Shown: positions 52,920 through 61,875, numbered from the stretch's first letter. The stretch: 64,000 bases of DNA from Mycolicibacterium parafortuitum (GCF_010725485.1 NZ_AP022598.1:5828001-5892000); one strand, 5' to 3'. Numbers and translations are program-made. Notes: a model not told the origin generated them from the letters alone.

Positions 52920-53645
52920 TCAGGCCAGGCCGAGCTCGGCCATCCGGCGGTTGTGGGTGTTCTGCAGCGTGTCGAAGAATTCCGACATCTGCGACAGCCC
53001 GCCGCCGGCCATCACCAGGTCGACGAGCTCGTCGTGGTCGGCCATCACGAACTGAGCCTGGGTGATCGCCTCGCCGAGCAGCCGCCGCGACCACAGCGCC
53101 AGCCGGTGCCGTTGCCGATCGCTCGCGGTGACCGCCGACTGCACCTCGGCGACGACGAACTGCGAGTGCCCGGTCTCCGACAGCACCGAGCGCACCACCT
53201 CGGCGGCCTCGGGAGGCATCACGTCGGCGATCTGCAGGTAGAAATCAGCGGCCAGCGCGTCCCCGATGTAGGTCTTGACGAGCGCTTCCAGCCAGGTGCT
53301 CGGGGTGGTCAGCCGGTGATAGTTCTCCAGCGCGGGTGCGTACCGGGTCATCGCCGGGACGACGTCGACGCCACGGCGTTCCAGCGCGTCGCGCAGCACT
53401 TCGTAGTGCTGCATCTCGGCGGCGGCCATGCTGGCCATGTTGATGCGGCCGCTGAGGTTCGGCGCCATCCTGGCCTCTTCGGTGAGCCGGTAGAACGCGG
53501 CCACCTCACCGTAGGCGAGCAGCGCGAACAGCTCGTTGATGCCGGCGTGGTCGAGTGAAATCGGTGCCGCGTCGGCATGGCCCGGCTCGTCCCCCGGGCT
53601 ACCCGTCGGGGCGGAGGCAGCGGCCGCAGACGGCGTCGAATTCAT
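52920..53645 (-). CDS. Ferritin-like / MiaE-type hydroxylase family protein (Rv3210c type)
   Basis: Helical protein of 241 residues in the ferritin-like superfamily. Candidate diiron ligands are in AYGEVAAFYRL, AAEMQHYEVL and LSETGHSQFVV. The family is often annotated as tRNA-hydroxylase-like, but the tRNA substrate is unproven in mycobacteria. A disordered Ala/Ser N-terminus of about 25 residues precedes the bundle. It is divergent from rhlE across 249 nt. Confidence 0.8.
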   Translation of the reverse strand: MNSTPSAAAASAPTGSPGDEPGHADAAPISLDHAGINELFALLAYGEVAAFYRLTEEARMAPNLSGRINMASMAAAEMQHYEVLRDALERRGVDVVPAMTRYAPALENYHRLTTPSTWLEALVKTYIGDALAADFYLQIADVMPPEAAEVVRSVLSETGHSQFVVAEVQSAVTASDRQRHRLALWSRRLLGEAITQAQFVMADHDELVDLVMAGGGLSQMSEFFDTLQNTHNRRMAELGLA

Positions 53646-53894
53646 GCCCCAACCTTAGACTCCGGCACCGGCGATGCGGCTTCTGAGCAGTCGACCGGCT
53701 ACCATGGTCGTGGTGTCGGCGTTCGTGCCGACGGATCGAACCAGGTCACGCCGGCAAATTCGCCGCAGACACCTAGGTAATGTGCGTGCACGCGGTGGCC
53801 CGCCTCCTCAGCGCAGGGCCCGCGAAGTTCTCTTCACAACTCGTGCGCGCGTGGACACGCATGAGGAACCAGTGAAAGGCTTCGTCTACCGAGC
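53646..53894. other. Divergent leader region before rhlE
   Basis: This 249-nt gap serves the ferritin-like gene (left) and rhlE (right). It holds a small hairpin, GTCGGC/GCCGAC at 53715-53732, and the T-rich stretch CACCTAGGTAATGTG. DEAD-box helicase genes often have long autoregulatory leaders, but I see no specific element. Confidence 0.3.
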
Positions 53895-55406
53895 ATGACT
53901 CCAGTGACAACGCACCCGAACCCCACATTCGCCCAGCTCGGAGTGCGCGACGAGATCGTCCGCGCCCTCGCCGAGAACGGCATCGAACACGCCTTCGCGA
54001 TCCAGGAGCTGACGCTTCCGCTGGCGCTGGCCGGCGATGACCTGATCGGTCAGGCCCGCACCGGCATGGGCAAGACCTTCGCCTTCGGCGTCCCGCTGCT
54101 GCACCGCATCACCTCCGACCCGGAGCGGCCGCTGACCGGCATCCCGCGCGCGCTCGTCGTCGTCCCGACCCGTGAGCTGTGCATCCAGGTCTACGAAGAC
54201 CTCGTCGGCGCCTCCAAGTACCTCAAGGCCGACGAATCCCGCAAGCTGACGGTTACCGCGATCTACGGCGGACGTCCCTACGAGCCGCAGATCGAGGCGT
54301 TGCAGAAGGGCGTTGACGTCGTCGTCGGCACCCCGGGCCGCCTGCTCGACCTGGCCCAGCAGGGCCACCTGCAGCTCGGCGGACTCAGCGTGCTGGTCCT
54401 CGACGAGGCCGACGAGATGCTCGACCTGGGCTTCCTGCCCGACATCGAGCGCATCCTCAAGCAGATCCCGGCCAAGCGCCAGGCCATGCTGTTCTCGGCC
54501 ACCATGCCGGACCCGATCATCACCCTGGCCCGCACGTTCATGACCCAGCCGACGCACATCCGCGCCGAGGCGCCGCATTCGTCGGCCACCCACGACAGCA
54601 CCGAGCAGTTCGCCTACCGTGCGCACGCCCTCGACAAGGTCGAGATGGTCGCCCGCATCCTGCAGGCCGAGGGCCGCGGCGCGACGATGATCTTCACCCG
54701 CACCAAGCGCACCGCGCAGAAGGTCGCCGACGAACTGGCCGAACGCGGCTTCAAGGTCGGCGCCGTGCACGGTGACCTCGGGCAGGGCGCGCGTGAGAAG
54801 GCGCTGAAGTCGTTCCGCACCGGCGAGGTCGACGTGCTGGTCGCCACCGACGTCGCCGCCCGCGGCATCGACATCGACGACATCACCCACGTCATCAACT
54901 TCCAGATCCCCGAGGACGAGCAGGCCTACGTGCACCGCATCGGCCGCACCGGCCGCGCGGGCAAGACCGGCATCGCCGTCACCCTGGTCGACTGGGACGA
55001 GCTCCCCCGCTGGACGATGATCGACAAGGCACTGGGTCTGGACACCCCCGACCCCGCCGAGACGTACTCGAATTCCCCGCACCTGTACGAGGAACTCAAC
55101 ATCCCCGCCGATGCCGGCGGCTCCATCGGCAAGGCGAAGCAGGCCGACAAGCCCAAGCGGGAGCCGCGCGAACCGCGGGCCGAAAAGCCGGCGCGCAACC
55201 GCAACCGTCGCCGCACCCGCGGCGGCAAGCCCGTCAGCGGTCACCCCGAGGGCACCTCGGAGCAGCCGGAAGCGTCCGCCGCACCGGATCAGGACGGCGA
55301 GGCCGGCGACGGCGCGGCCCGCCCCGCTCGCCGGCGTCGCCGCCGTCGTCCCAGCAAGGCCTCGACCGCAGGGACGGCTGCCGGTACCGCCGCAGGCACC
55401 AACTGA
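53895..55406 (+). CDS. rhlE: DEAD-box RNA helicase RhlE
   Basis: ATP-dependent RNA helicase of 503 residues. The core has the Q motif FAIQELTLP, Walker A ARTGMGKT, VLDEADEMLDLGF, the SAT motif FSATMP, DVAARGIDIDD, and HRIGRTGRAGKTG. A basic, Arg/Lys-rich tail of about 110 residues (including RNRNRRRTRGGK and RRRRRRPSKAS) should aid RNA binding and ribonucleoprotein targeting. It probably works in RNA degradation and cold or ribosome assembly functions. It is followed after 9 nt by the beta-propeller gene. Confidence 0.94.
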   Translation: MTPVTTHPNPTFAQLGVRDEIVRALAENGIEHAFAIQELTLPLALAGDDLIGQARTGMGKTFAFGVPLLHRITSDPERPLTGIPRALVVVPTRELCIQVYEDLVGASKYLKADESRKLTVTAIYGGRPYEPQIEALQKGVDVVVGTPGRLLDLAQQGHLQLGGLSVLVLDEADEMLDLGFLPDIERILKQIPAKRQAMLFSATMPDPIITLARTFMTQPTHIRAEAPHSSATHDSTEQFAYRAHALDKVEMVARILQAEGRGATMIFTRTKRTAQKVADELAERGFKVGAVHGDLGQGAREKALKSFRTGEVDVLVATDVAARGIDIDDITHVINFQIPEDEQAYVHRIGRTGRAGKTGIAVTLVDWDELPRWTMIDKALGLDTPDPAETYSNSPHLYEELNIPADAGGSIGKAKQADKPKREPREPRAEKPARNRNRRRTRGGKPVSGHPEGTSEQPEASAAPDQDGEAGDGAARPARRRRRRRPSKASTAGTAAGTAAGTN

Positions 55407-55415
55407 CCGACTGCA

Positions 55416-56630
55416 TTGGTCAAACCCGAACGCCGCACTCGGGCGGACCTCGTCGCTGCGGCAGTGATCGCCGTCGTCGTGGTGGTGGTCGCCGCCGTGG
55501 TGTGGTGGACCAGCGATGCCAGGGCCACCATCAGCCGACCCGCGGCGGAACCGGTACCCGCACTGAAACCGGCTGTCGCCGTTCCCGATTCGTTGACCGA
55601 GCAGTGGTCGGCGCGCAGCGGTAAGACCATCCAGCCGCTGGTGGTCGCCGGTGCCGTCGTCACCGGGGACGACCGAACGATGGCGGGCCGCGACCCCGGT
55701 ACCGGCGACGTGGTGTGGACCTATGCCCGCGATCTCGAGTTGTGCGGGGTCACCTGGGTCTACAACTACGCGGTCGCGGTGTATCCGGATTCCCGGGGCT
55801 GCGGGCAGGTCAGCACGGTGGACGCGAAGACGGGCCAGCGCGGTCCGGCGCGCACCAGCTACGCCGACCGTCACGTGACCCTGTCCGGTGACGGCAGCAC
55901 CGTACTCTCCGCCGGGGACACCCGGCTGGAGATGTGGCGCTCGGACATGGTGCGCATGCTCAGCTACGGCGCACTCGACGCCCCGATCAAACCCGGTGTC
56001 CCGGCGACGCCGTTGTGCCGCTTCGTCTCCGCGGGCGCGAGTTCGGGGTCGGTGGCGGTGCTGGAGGCCTGTGAGCGCCAGGATCTGCGCCTGACGCTGC
56101 TGCGACCGTCCGACGAGGAGGACGTCCCCGAGACGAAGTACGTCCAGCAGAAGGGCGTCGAAGACGGCACCGGGGCCCGCGTCGTCGCGGTCACCGATAC
56201 CTACACCGCGCTCTATGTTCCGACGCCGAAGCCGCGCCTGGACCTGATCGACGACACCGGCGCGACGGTCGACACGACGATCGTCGACGCGCCACCATCC
56301 GAGGACGCGACGATGTCGCGAGCCGGCGAGGTGATCACCTGGTGGACCGGTGACGCGCTGATGGTGTTCTCCGCCAACGATCTTCGCTACAAGTACACGG
56401 TCGCGGCATCGGGCCCGAACGCCCCGATAGGCCCGGGCACGGTGATGGCGGGCAAGCTGCTGGTGCCGGTCACCACGGGCTATGACGTGTTCGATCCCGA
56501 CACGGGAAAGGGCGAAAGACACATCCCGGTGCAGCGCCCGTCCGTCGACGGCCCGGTGGTGCCGGCCGTGGCCGGCACGGTGGTGCTGGAGCAGAGGGGC
56601 GACGAGCTGGTGGCTCTCGCCGGAGGGTGA
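55416..56630 (+). CDS. Membrane-anchored PQQ-like beta-propeller protein (Rv3212 type)
   Basis: Protein of 404 residues with one N-terminal transmembrane helix (AAAVIAVVVVVVAAVVWWTS) and an extracytoplasmic repeat domain resembling a PQQ/WD-type propeller (for example GRDPGTGDVVWTYARDLELC and YDVFDPDTGKGERHIPV). It has disulfide-capable cysteines. The start is TTG (MVKPERRTRAD), 9 nt after the rhlE stop. The enzymatic role is unknown. Its stop codon is inside the first unit of the 59-bp tandem repeat. Confidence 0.8.
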   Translation: MVKPERRTRADLVAAAVIAVVVVVVAAVVWWTSDARATISRPAAEPVPALKPAVAVPDSLTEQWSARSGKTIQPLVVAGAVVTGDDRTMAGRDPGTGDVVWTYARDLELCGVTWVYNYAVAVYPDSRGCGQVSTVDAKTGQRGPARTSYADRHVTLSGDGSTVLSAGDTRLEMWRSDMVRMLSYGALDAPIKPGVPATPLCRFVSAGASSGSVAVLEACERQDLRLTLLRPSDEEDVPETKYVQQKGVEDGTGARVVAVTDTYTALYVPTPKPRLDLIDDTGATVDTTIVDAPPSEDATMSRAGEVITWWTGDALMVFSANDLRYKYTVAASGPNAPIGPGTVMAGKLLVPVTTGYDVFDPDTGKGERHIPVQRPSVDGPVVPAVAGTVVLEQRGDELVALAGG

Positions 56631-56790
56631 CGATCAAGCGGCGAGGCACGAGCCGCGTTGAGGAACCCGACCAGAGAACCGGAGGGTGACGATCAAGCGG
56701 CGAGGCACGAGCCGCGTTGAGGAACCCGACCAGAGAACCGGAGGGTGACGATCAAGCGGCGAGGCACGAGCCGCGTTGAGGAACCCGACC
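56621..56790. repeat. 59-bp tandem repeat, 2.9 copies, between convergent genes
   Basis: The unit starts CGGAGGGTGACGATCAAGCG and ends CCCGACCAGAGAAC. Units begin at 56621, 56680 and 56739; the third is truncated after 52 nt. The copies are identical where they overlap. The first contains the stop codon of the propeller gene, and the last ends 6 nt before the parA-like stop. Each unit holds GCGGC...GCCGC, a small stem. It is a VNTR-like, probably length-variable locus. Confidence 0.9.
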
Positions 56791-56796
56791 CGACGC

Positions 56797-57600
56797 CTAG
56801 ACGTCCGGTGTGTACGTCTGCAGCGGCTTGCCGGTCTTCCAGTGCTTCATCAGCGCGGCGGCGAACTCGCGGTAGGCCACCGCCCCCTTGTTCTTGCGCC
56901 CGGTCAGCACCGAGGCACCAGATGCGCTGGCCTCGGCGAAACGGACGGTGCGCGGGATCGGCGGCGAAAGCACCGGAAGGTTGTAGCGGTCGACGACGTC
57001 GAACAGCACGTCGCGGCTGTGCGTGGTGCGCGAGTCGTACAGCGTCGGCAGCGCCCCCAGCAGCGTGAGGTTCGGGTTGGTGATGGCCTGCACGTCCGCC
57101 ACGGTGCGCAGGAACTGGCCGACGCCGCGGTGCGCGAGGGTCTCGCACTGCAGCGGAACCACCACCTCGTCGGCGGCGGTCAACCCGTTGAGCGTCAGCA
57201 CCCCCAGCGATGGCGGACAGTCGATGATCACGACGTCGAAATCGGCGCTGACCTTGTCGAGCGCACGTTTGAGCGCGTGTTCGCGCCCGGCGCGCATCAA
57301 CAGCATCGCCTCGGCGCCGGCCAGGTCGATGTTGGCGGGCAGCAACGTCATGCCCTCCTGGGTCTGCACCAGCGCGACATCCGGTTCGACGTCGCCGAGC
57401 AGCACCTCGTGCACCGAGACCGGCAGTTTGTCGGGATCATGACCGAGCGAGAAGGTCAGCGACCCTTGCGGATCGAGGTCGACGAGCAACACCTTCTTGC
57501 CCTGCTCGGTCATCGCCGCACCCAACGACGCAACCGTCGTCGTCTTGGCGACCCCACCCTTTTGATTGGCGACCGCAAGTACCCGCGTCACTGTTCCCAT
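56797..57600 (-). CDS. ParA/Soj-family orphan ATPase (Rv3213c type)
   Basis: Deviant Walker ATPase of 267 residues. NQKGGVAKTTTVASLG is the P-loop, VIIDCPPSLGVLTLNG the Walker B region, and VVVPLQCETLAHRGV a conserved later motif. No parB partner or parS-like array is adjacent; the chromosomal partition parAB lies elsewhere in mycobacteria, so this is an orphan family member that may position another cargo. The ATG (MGTVTRVLAV) is inferred from the family. Confidence 0.9.
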   Translation of the reverse strand: MGTVTRVLAVANQKGGVAKTTTVASLGAAMTEQGKKVLLVDLDPQGSLTFSLGHDPDKLPVSVHEVLLGDVEPDVALVQTQEGMTLLPANIDLAGAEAMLLMRAGREHALKRALDKVSADFDVVIIDCPPSLGVLTLNGLTAADEVVVPLQCETLAHRGVGQFLRTVADVQAITNPNLTLLGALPTLYDSRTTHSRDVLFDVVDRYNLPVLSPPIPRTVRFAEASASGASVLTGRKNKGAVAYREFAAALMKHWKTGKPLQTYTPDV

Positions 57601-57693
57601 CCTGCCGCCTATTCTGACATTTGTCGTGCTCTCGCGTTCATGTTCACCTCTGGGCCCCGGTGGTAAACCGCCGGTACGGCAGAATCGGTTCCC

Positions 57694-58305
57694 GTGGGCG
57701 TTCTGCAGCACCGTCTGATCCTGCTTCGGCACGGCGAGACGGAATGGTCGAAATCGGGCAAGCACACGAGCCGCACCGAGCTCGAGCTCACCGAACACGG
57801 CCGCGCCCAGGCCCAGTCCGCGGCCCACACCCTCGAACAACTCGACCTGCACGACCCGTATGTCATCAGCAGTCCGCGGGTACGGGCGAGGACCACCGCC
57901 GAACTCGCCGGGCTCGCCGTCGACGAGGTGAACCCGTTGATCAGCGAATGGGACTACGGCGACTTCGAGGGCACCACCACCGTGCAGATCCGCGAGATGG
58001 TGCCCAACTGGCTGGTGTGGACGCACGGCTGTCCCGGCGGTGAGACCTCGGCGCAGGTGTGTGCGCGCGCCGACAGTGCCATCGCGGTCGCGCTCGGCCA
58101 CATGGAGTCCCGCGACGTCGTGTTCGTCGGACACGGGCATTTCTCCCGCGCGGTGATCACCCGGTGGATCGAGCAGCCGGTGTACGAGGGCGTCCGGTTC
58201 GCGATGCCGGCGGCGTCGATGGCGGTGTGCGGCTTCGAGCACGGGGTCCGCCAGCTCAGCGCGCTGGCTCAGACCGGTGTCCCCAACCCGGCCGTGTCGA
58301 CATGA
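57694..58305 (+). CDS. gpm2: Histidine phosphatase (Gpm2/Rv3214 type)
   Basis: Histidine-phosphatase-superfamily enzyme of 203 residues. LLRHGETEWSKSG carries the phospho-His, and VFVGHGHFSRAV the second His. It was named phosphoglycerate mutase, but the M. tuberculosis homologue behaves as a broad acid phosphatase. The GTG start is supported by frame and length. The stop overlaps the entC start (ATGA). Confidence 0.9.
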   Translation: MGVLQHRLILLRHGETEWSKSGKHTSRTELELTEHGRAQAQSAAHTLEQLDLHDPYVISSPRVRARTTAELAGLAVDEVNPLISEWDYGDFEGTTTVQIREMVPNWLVWTHGCPGGETSAQVCARADSAIAVALGHMESRDVVFVGHGHFSRAVITRWIEQPVYEGVRFAMPAASMAVCGFEHGVRQLSALAQTGVPNPAVST

Positions 58306-59399
58306 CCCGCGAACCCGCATTCGTGTTCGCCGGGCCCGACGGCGTCGTCATCGGCGAGGGCGTCCACACCGCGTTCCCCCACATCGCCGACGCCCGCGCC
58401 GCGCTCGCCTCGCACAGTTCTCCGATCATCGTGGGCGCGTTGCCTTTCGACCTCGACCAACCTGCCGCGTTGATCAGGCCGCAGTCGGTGCGGTTCACCG
58501 ACTCACTGCCGGACTGGCCCGCGCGCGATCTGGCCGCCGCGGAGATCACCGCGACCAGCCCGGACGCCGACGAGCACCGCAGGCGCATCGAGGTCGCACT
58601 GCGGCGGCTTCGCGATCCCGCCGACGGACTGCACAAGGTGGTGCTGGCCCGCGCGCTGCAGCTGAGCGCGCACGGACGCCTGGACGCCAGGACCGTGCTC
58701 GCCCGGCTGGCCGCCGCGGACGCGCAGGCAACCAAGTTCCTCGTCGACCTTTCGGCTGCGGGCGAAGGCTATTCGGGCACCGCGCTGGTGGGCGCCAGCC
58801 CGGAGTTGCTGGTGGCCCGCCACGGGCAGCAGGTGTTCTGCCGGCCGTTCGCCGGTTCCGCACCGCGGCGCGCCGATCCCGAGGCAGACGCGGCGAGCGG
58901 GGCCGCGCTCGCCGAATCCGACAAGAACCACCATGAACATCAGCTCGTCGTCGACGCACTGCGCACCGCGCTGGAACCGCTGTGCATCGATCTGCAGATC
59001 GCCGAACGCCCGCAGCTGACCAAAACCGCCGCGGTGTGGCACCTGTACACACCCATCACCGGGACCCTGCGCGAAAGATCAACGACGGCTTTGGATCTCG
59101 CTGTCGCACTGCATCCCACACCGGCGGTCGGCGGCTCCCCCACCGAGGAGGCCACCGCGTTGATCGCCGCCGTCGAGGGTGACCGCGGCTTCTACGCGGG
59201 CACCGTGGGCTGGTGCGACCGGCGCGGTGACGGCCGCTGGGTGGTGTCGATCCGGTGCGCGCAGCTGTCGGCCGACCGCCGCACCGCGGTCGCGCACTCC
59301 GGTGGCGGGATCGTCGCCGAATCCGACCCCGACGACGAAGTCGACGAGACCACAACGAAATTCCGCACCATCCTGTCAGCGCTGGGAGTCCAGACATGA
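58302..59399 (+). CDS. entC: Isochorismate synthase (EntC/MenF family)
   Basis: Chorismate-utilising enzyme of 365 residues converting chorismate to isochorismate for salicylate/mycobactin or menaquinone precursors. DGLHKVVLARALQLSAHG and ALVGASPELLVARHG lie in the middle, and PTPAVGGSPTEEA and DRGFYAGTVGWCD in the C-terminal half carry conserved residues. It overlaps the phosphatase gene at its start and the GNAT gene at its end by ATGA junctions, so the three are translationally coupled. Confidence 0.9.
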   Translation: MTREPAFVFAGPDGVVIGEGVHTAFPHIADARAALASHSSPIIVGALPFDLDQPAALIRPQSVRFTDSLPDWPARDLAAAEITATSPDADEHRRRIEVALRRLRDPADGLHKVVLARALQLSAHGRLDARTVLARLAAADAQATKFLVDLSAAGEGYSGTALVGASPELLVARHGQQVFCRPFAGSAPRRADPEADAASGAALAESDKNHHEHQLVVDALRTALEPLCIDLQIAERPQLTKTAAVWHLYTPITGTLRERSTTALDLAVALHPTPAVGGSPTEEATALIAAVEGDRGFYAGTVGWCDRRGDGRWVVSIRCAQLSADRRTAVAHSGGGIVAESDPDDEVDETTTKFRTILSALGVQT

Positions 59400-59896
59400 G
59401 CGAGAACATCCGCAGGGTCCGCCGCGGCGACGAGGTCGAACTGGTGGCGATGATCGGTGAACTCGCCGAGTTCGAGCACGCCTCCGACCAGTGCACGGTG
59501 ACCGAGACGCAGCTCGCCGACGCGCTTTTCGGGCCCGACCCGACGCTGTACGGCCACATCGCCGAGGTGGACGGTCAGGCCGCGGCGATGGCGTTGTGGT
59601 TCCGCAACTTCTCGACATGGGACGGGGCCGCCGGGATCTATCTGGAAGACCTGTTCGTCCGTGCGCGATTCCGCCGCCGCGGGTTGGCCCGCAAGCTGCT
59701 CGCGACGCTGGCCCGTGAGTGCGTCGAGCACGGCTACTCGCGGCTGAGCTGGGCGGTGCTCGACTGGAACGTCAACGCGATCGCGCTCTACGACGGCGTG
59801 GGTGGAAAACCGCAGAGCGAATGGATCACCTACCGCGTATCGGGTCCGGAACTGTCGGCGTTGGCATCCCGGGAGAACTCGGAATCCGGCTCCTGA
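59396..59896 (+). CDS. GNAT acetyltransferase (Rv3216 type)
   Basis: GNAT-fold acetyltransferase of 166 residues. The acetyl-CoA loop is RFRRRGLARKLLATLARECV, and LSWAVLDWNVNAIALYDGVG is typical of the spermidine/amine acetyltransferase subgroup. It overlaps the entC stop by 4 nt. Its last 67 nt overlap the end of the convergent membrane-protein gene, so one of the two stops may be a late extension. The substrate is unknown. Confidence 0.85.
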   Translation: MSENIRRVRRGDEVELVAMIGELAEFEHASDQCTVTETQLADALFGPDPTLYGHIAEVDGQAAAMALWFRNFSTWDGAAGIYLEDLFVRARFRRRGLARKLLATLARECVEHGYSRLSWAVLDWNVNAIALYDGVGGKPQSEWITYRVSGPELSALASRENSESGS

Positions 59897-60282
59897 GTGA
59901 GCCAGTGCAGGCCCGTGGGGCCGAACAGTGCGGCCAGCACCGTGACCGCCGCGGCCGCGACGACGACCGCGTAGCCCGGTCGCCCCGAGCTGAAGACGTA
60001 GTAGGCCACGGGAAGCAGCACCAGGTTCGCGAACACCGCGATCCCGCGGCCCCAGCGCCGCCCGGTCCACAGCGCCCACCCGGCTGCGGCGACCCCGGAC
60101 CCCATGATCGCGAACCAGCCTGCGGTGCCGTATCCGCTGATCCCGACCTCGTGGTGGCCACCTGCCTCGCGCACGACGAGCACCACCGCGGTCACGATCG
60201 CCAGCAGACCTTCGAGAGCGGCGATCGCACCGGCCAGGCGCACCGGACGGGGTGTCAACATGCCGGAGGCGCGAGGCGTCAC
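59830..60282 (-). CDS. Four-helix membrane protein (Rv3217c type)
   Basis: Integral membrane protein of 150 residues with about four hydrophobic helices (LAGAIAALEGLLAIVTAVVL, GWFAIMGSGVAAAGWALW, IAVFANLVLLPVAYYV, AVVVAAAAVTVLAALFG). The function is unknown. The GTG overlaps the aroQ stop (GTGA), so it is coupled to a cytosolic shikimate-pathway enzyme. Its 3' end overlaps the GNAT gene by 67 nt. Confidence 0.8.
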   Translation of the reverse strand: MTPRASGMLTPRPVRLAGAIAALEGLLAIVTAVVLVVREAGGHHEVGISGYGTAGWFAIMGSGVAAAGWALWTGRRWGRGIAVFANLVLLPVAYYVFSSGRPGYAVVVAAAAVTVLAALFGPTGLHWLTQEPDSEFSRDANADSSGPDTR

Positions 60283-60722
60283 TGCCCCAGCCTGTCGGCG
60301 AGGTACTGCACCGCCATCTCGTAGCCCAGCGGCCCGGCGCCGGCGACCACCATCTCCGCGACGGCCGACACATACGAGTGGTGGCGGAACTCCTCGCGGG
60401 CGTGGATGTTGCTCAGGTGTACCTCGGCGACGGGCAACCCGACCGAACGCAGCGCGTCGGCGATCGCGATCGAGGTGTGGCTGTAGGCGGCCGGGTTGAT
60501 CACGATGGCGGCGCAGTCGCTGCGTGCGGCGTGGATCGCGTCGATCAGTTCACCCTCGTGGTTGCTCTGGACGGCACGGACGGCCAGGCCGGCCTCCTTG
60601 GCCACCTGCGCCACCCTCGCCTCGATCTCGGCGAGCGTCGTCGAACCGTAGACCTCGGGCTGCCGGGTGCCCAGCAGGTTCAGGTTCGGCCCGTTGACGA
60701 GTAGTAATCGGCGTTCGGTCAC
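60279..60722 (-). CDS. aroQ: Type II 3-dehydroquinate dehydratase
   Basis: Dodecameric type II dehydroquinase of 147 residues (3-dehydroquinate to 3-dehydroshikimate). Catalytic Arg20 and Tyr25 lie in NGPNLNLLGTRQPEVYG; SNHEGELIDAIH, INPAAYSHTSIAI and EVHLSNIHAREEFRHHSY complete the active site. In M. tuberculosis the biosynthetic aroQ sits with the aro genes elsewhere, so this copy may be an extra, possibly catabolic, enzyme supplying the quinate operon, which lacks one. The GTG start comes from the family N-terminus. Confidence 0.93.
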   Translation of the reverse strand: MTERRLLLVNGPNLNLLGTRQPEVYGSTTLAEIEARVAQVAKEAGLAVRAVQSNHEGELIDAIHAARSDCAAIVINPAAYSHTSIAIADALRSVGLPVAEVHLSNIHAREEFRHHSYVSAVAEMVVAGAGPLGYEMAVQYLADRLGQ

Positions 60723-60790
60723 CGTTGTACGGTACCGGCGCCGGTCGCCGTGCGGCCTCGATGCGCGCCGGACGGTTAGGCTCGGGCCCC

Positions 60791-61747
60791 GTGCGCGCCG
60801 TGCTGATCGTGAACCCGAATGCCACCTCGACGACGCCGGCGGGCAGAGACCTGCTGGCCCATGCGCTGGAGAGCCGCGTCCGGCTGACAGTGACCCACAC
60901 CGACCACCGCGGTCATGCGATCGAGATCGCCCGCGACGCGGCCCGCGACGGTGTCGACGTGGTGATCGTGCACGGCGGCGACGGCACGGTCAACGAGGTC
61001 GTCAACGGCGTCGTCGGACAGTGCGGCGCAGGTCAACCGGGTCCCGCCGTGGGTGTGGTGCCCGGCGGCTCGGCGAATGTGTTCGCCCGTGCGCTGGGTA
61101 TCAGCCCGGACCCGATCGAGGCCACCAACCAGCTCGTCGACCTGCTGGGCGACTTCCGGCGCGGCCGGCAGTGGCGGCGCATCGGCCTGATGGACTGCGG
61201 TGAGCGCTGGGGCGTCTTCACCGCGGGAATGGGCGTCGACGGCGACGTGGTGGCCGCGGTCGAGGCGCAGCGGGCCAAGGGCCGCAAGGTCACCGCGTCG
61301 CGCTACATCCGCGTCGCGGTGCGCGAGGTGCTGGCGGCCGCCCGCAAGGAACCGAACCTGACGCTGCGGCTGCCCGACCGCGAGCCCGTCTCCGGGGTGC
61401 ATTTCGCGTTCGTGTCGAACGCCAGCCCGTGGACCTACGCCAACACCCGGCCGGTGTGGACCAACCCGGACACCACGTTCGAGACGGGGCTGGGGGTGTT
61501 CGCGACGACCAGCATGAACATCTGGGCGAATCTGCGGTTGGCGCGGCAGATGAACTCGCGCAAACCCCGGCTGGAAGCCAAGCATCTGATCCGCGACGAC
61601 GACCTGCCGTGGCTGGAAGTGAGCAGCGCCACCCCGGTCGCCTGCCAGATTGACGGAGATTACATCGGGGAGCGCGAAATGATGCGCTTCACTGCGGTGG
61701 CCGGTGCGCTGCAGGTGGTCGCGCCCCCGCCGAAGATGGGCCGTTAA
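60791..61747 (+). CDS. Diacylglycerol kinase-like lipid kinase (Rv3218 type)
   Basis: Lipid kinase catalytic-domain protein of 318 residues. VVIVHGGDGTVNEVVNGVVG is the nucleotide and catalytic loop, and GVVPGGSANVFARALG the second glycine-rich motif. The C-terminal beta sandwich ends with VACQIDGDYIGER, the acidic site. It should phosphorylate diacylglycerol or a related lipid at the membrane. The GTG was chosen because RAVLIVNPNAT is the usual family start. It is divergent from aroQ. Confidence 0.9.
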   Translation: MRAVLIVNPNATSTTPAGRDLLAHALESRVRLTVTHTDHRGHAIEIARDAARDGVDVVIVHGGDGTVNEVVNGVVGQCGAGQPGPAVGVVPGGSANVFARALGISPDPIEATNQLVDLLGDFRRGRQWRRIGLMDCGERWGVFTAGMGVDGDVVAAVEAQRAKGRKVTASRYIRVAVREVLAAARKEPNLTLRLPDREPVSGVHFAFVSNASPWTYANTRPVWTNPDTTFETGLGVFATTSMNIWANLRLARQMNSRKPRLEAKHLIRDDDLPWLEVSSATPVACQIDGDYIGEREMMRFTAVAGALQVVAPPPKMGR

Positions 61748-61859
61748 TGGCCCTGAGCTGGGAAAACGCCCTCAGCCGGAAAAATACCGAGCATGTTTTA
61801 GGGCGCAGATGGGTAGAGCCTAGTACAGGAGATCGCGGGTTCGGAAAACGGACCCCGGT

Positions 61860-61875
61860 AGTGAGATAGCCCACG
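61860..61875. promoter_or_regulatory. CRP-like site in the whiB1 promoter region
   Basis: AGTGA, six bases (GATAGC), CCACG. As I recall, the same site precedes whiB1 in M. tuberculosis, where cAMP-CRP binds. It lies about 17 nt upstream of a TTGACA -35-like hexamer (61892-61897). Confidence 0.6.

Noticed and set aside
53886..56522. Long minus-strand open frame opposite rhlE and the propeller gene
   Set aside because: Low-complexity Asp/Val/Gly/Arg pattern and two motif-rich genes on the other strand; antisense shadow.
56621..56790. CRISPR array
   Set aside because: Repeats are directly abutting with no spacers, and no cas genes are present.
56797..57600. Chromosome-partition parAB locus
   Set aside because: No parB, parS cluster or gidB/rpmH neighbourhood; an orphan ParA homologue fits better.
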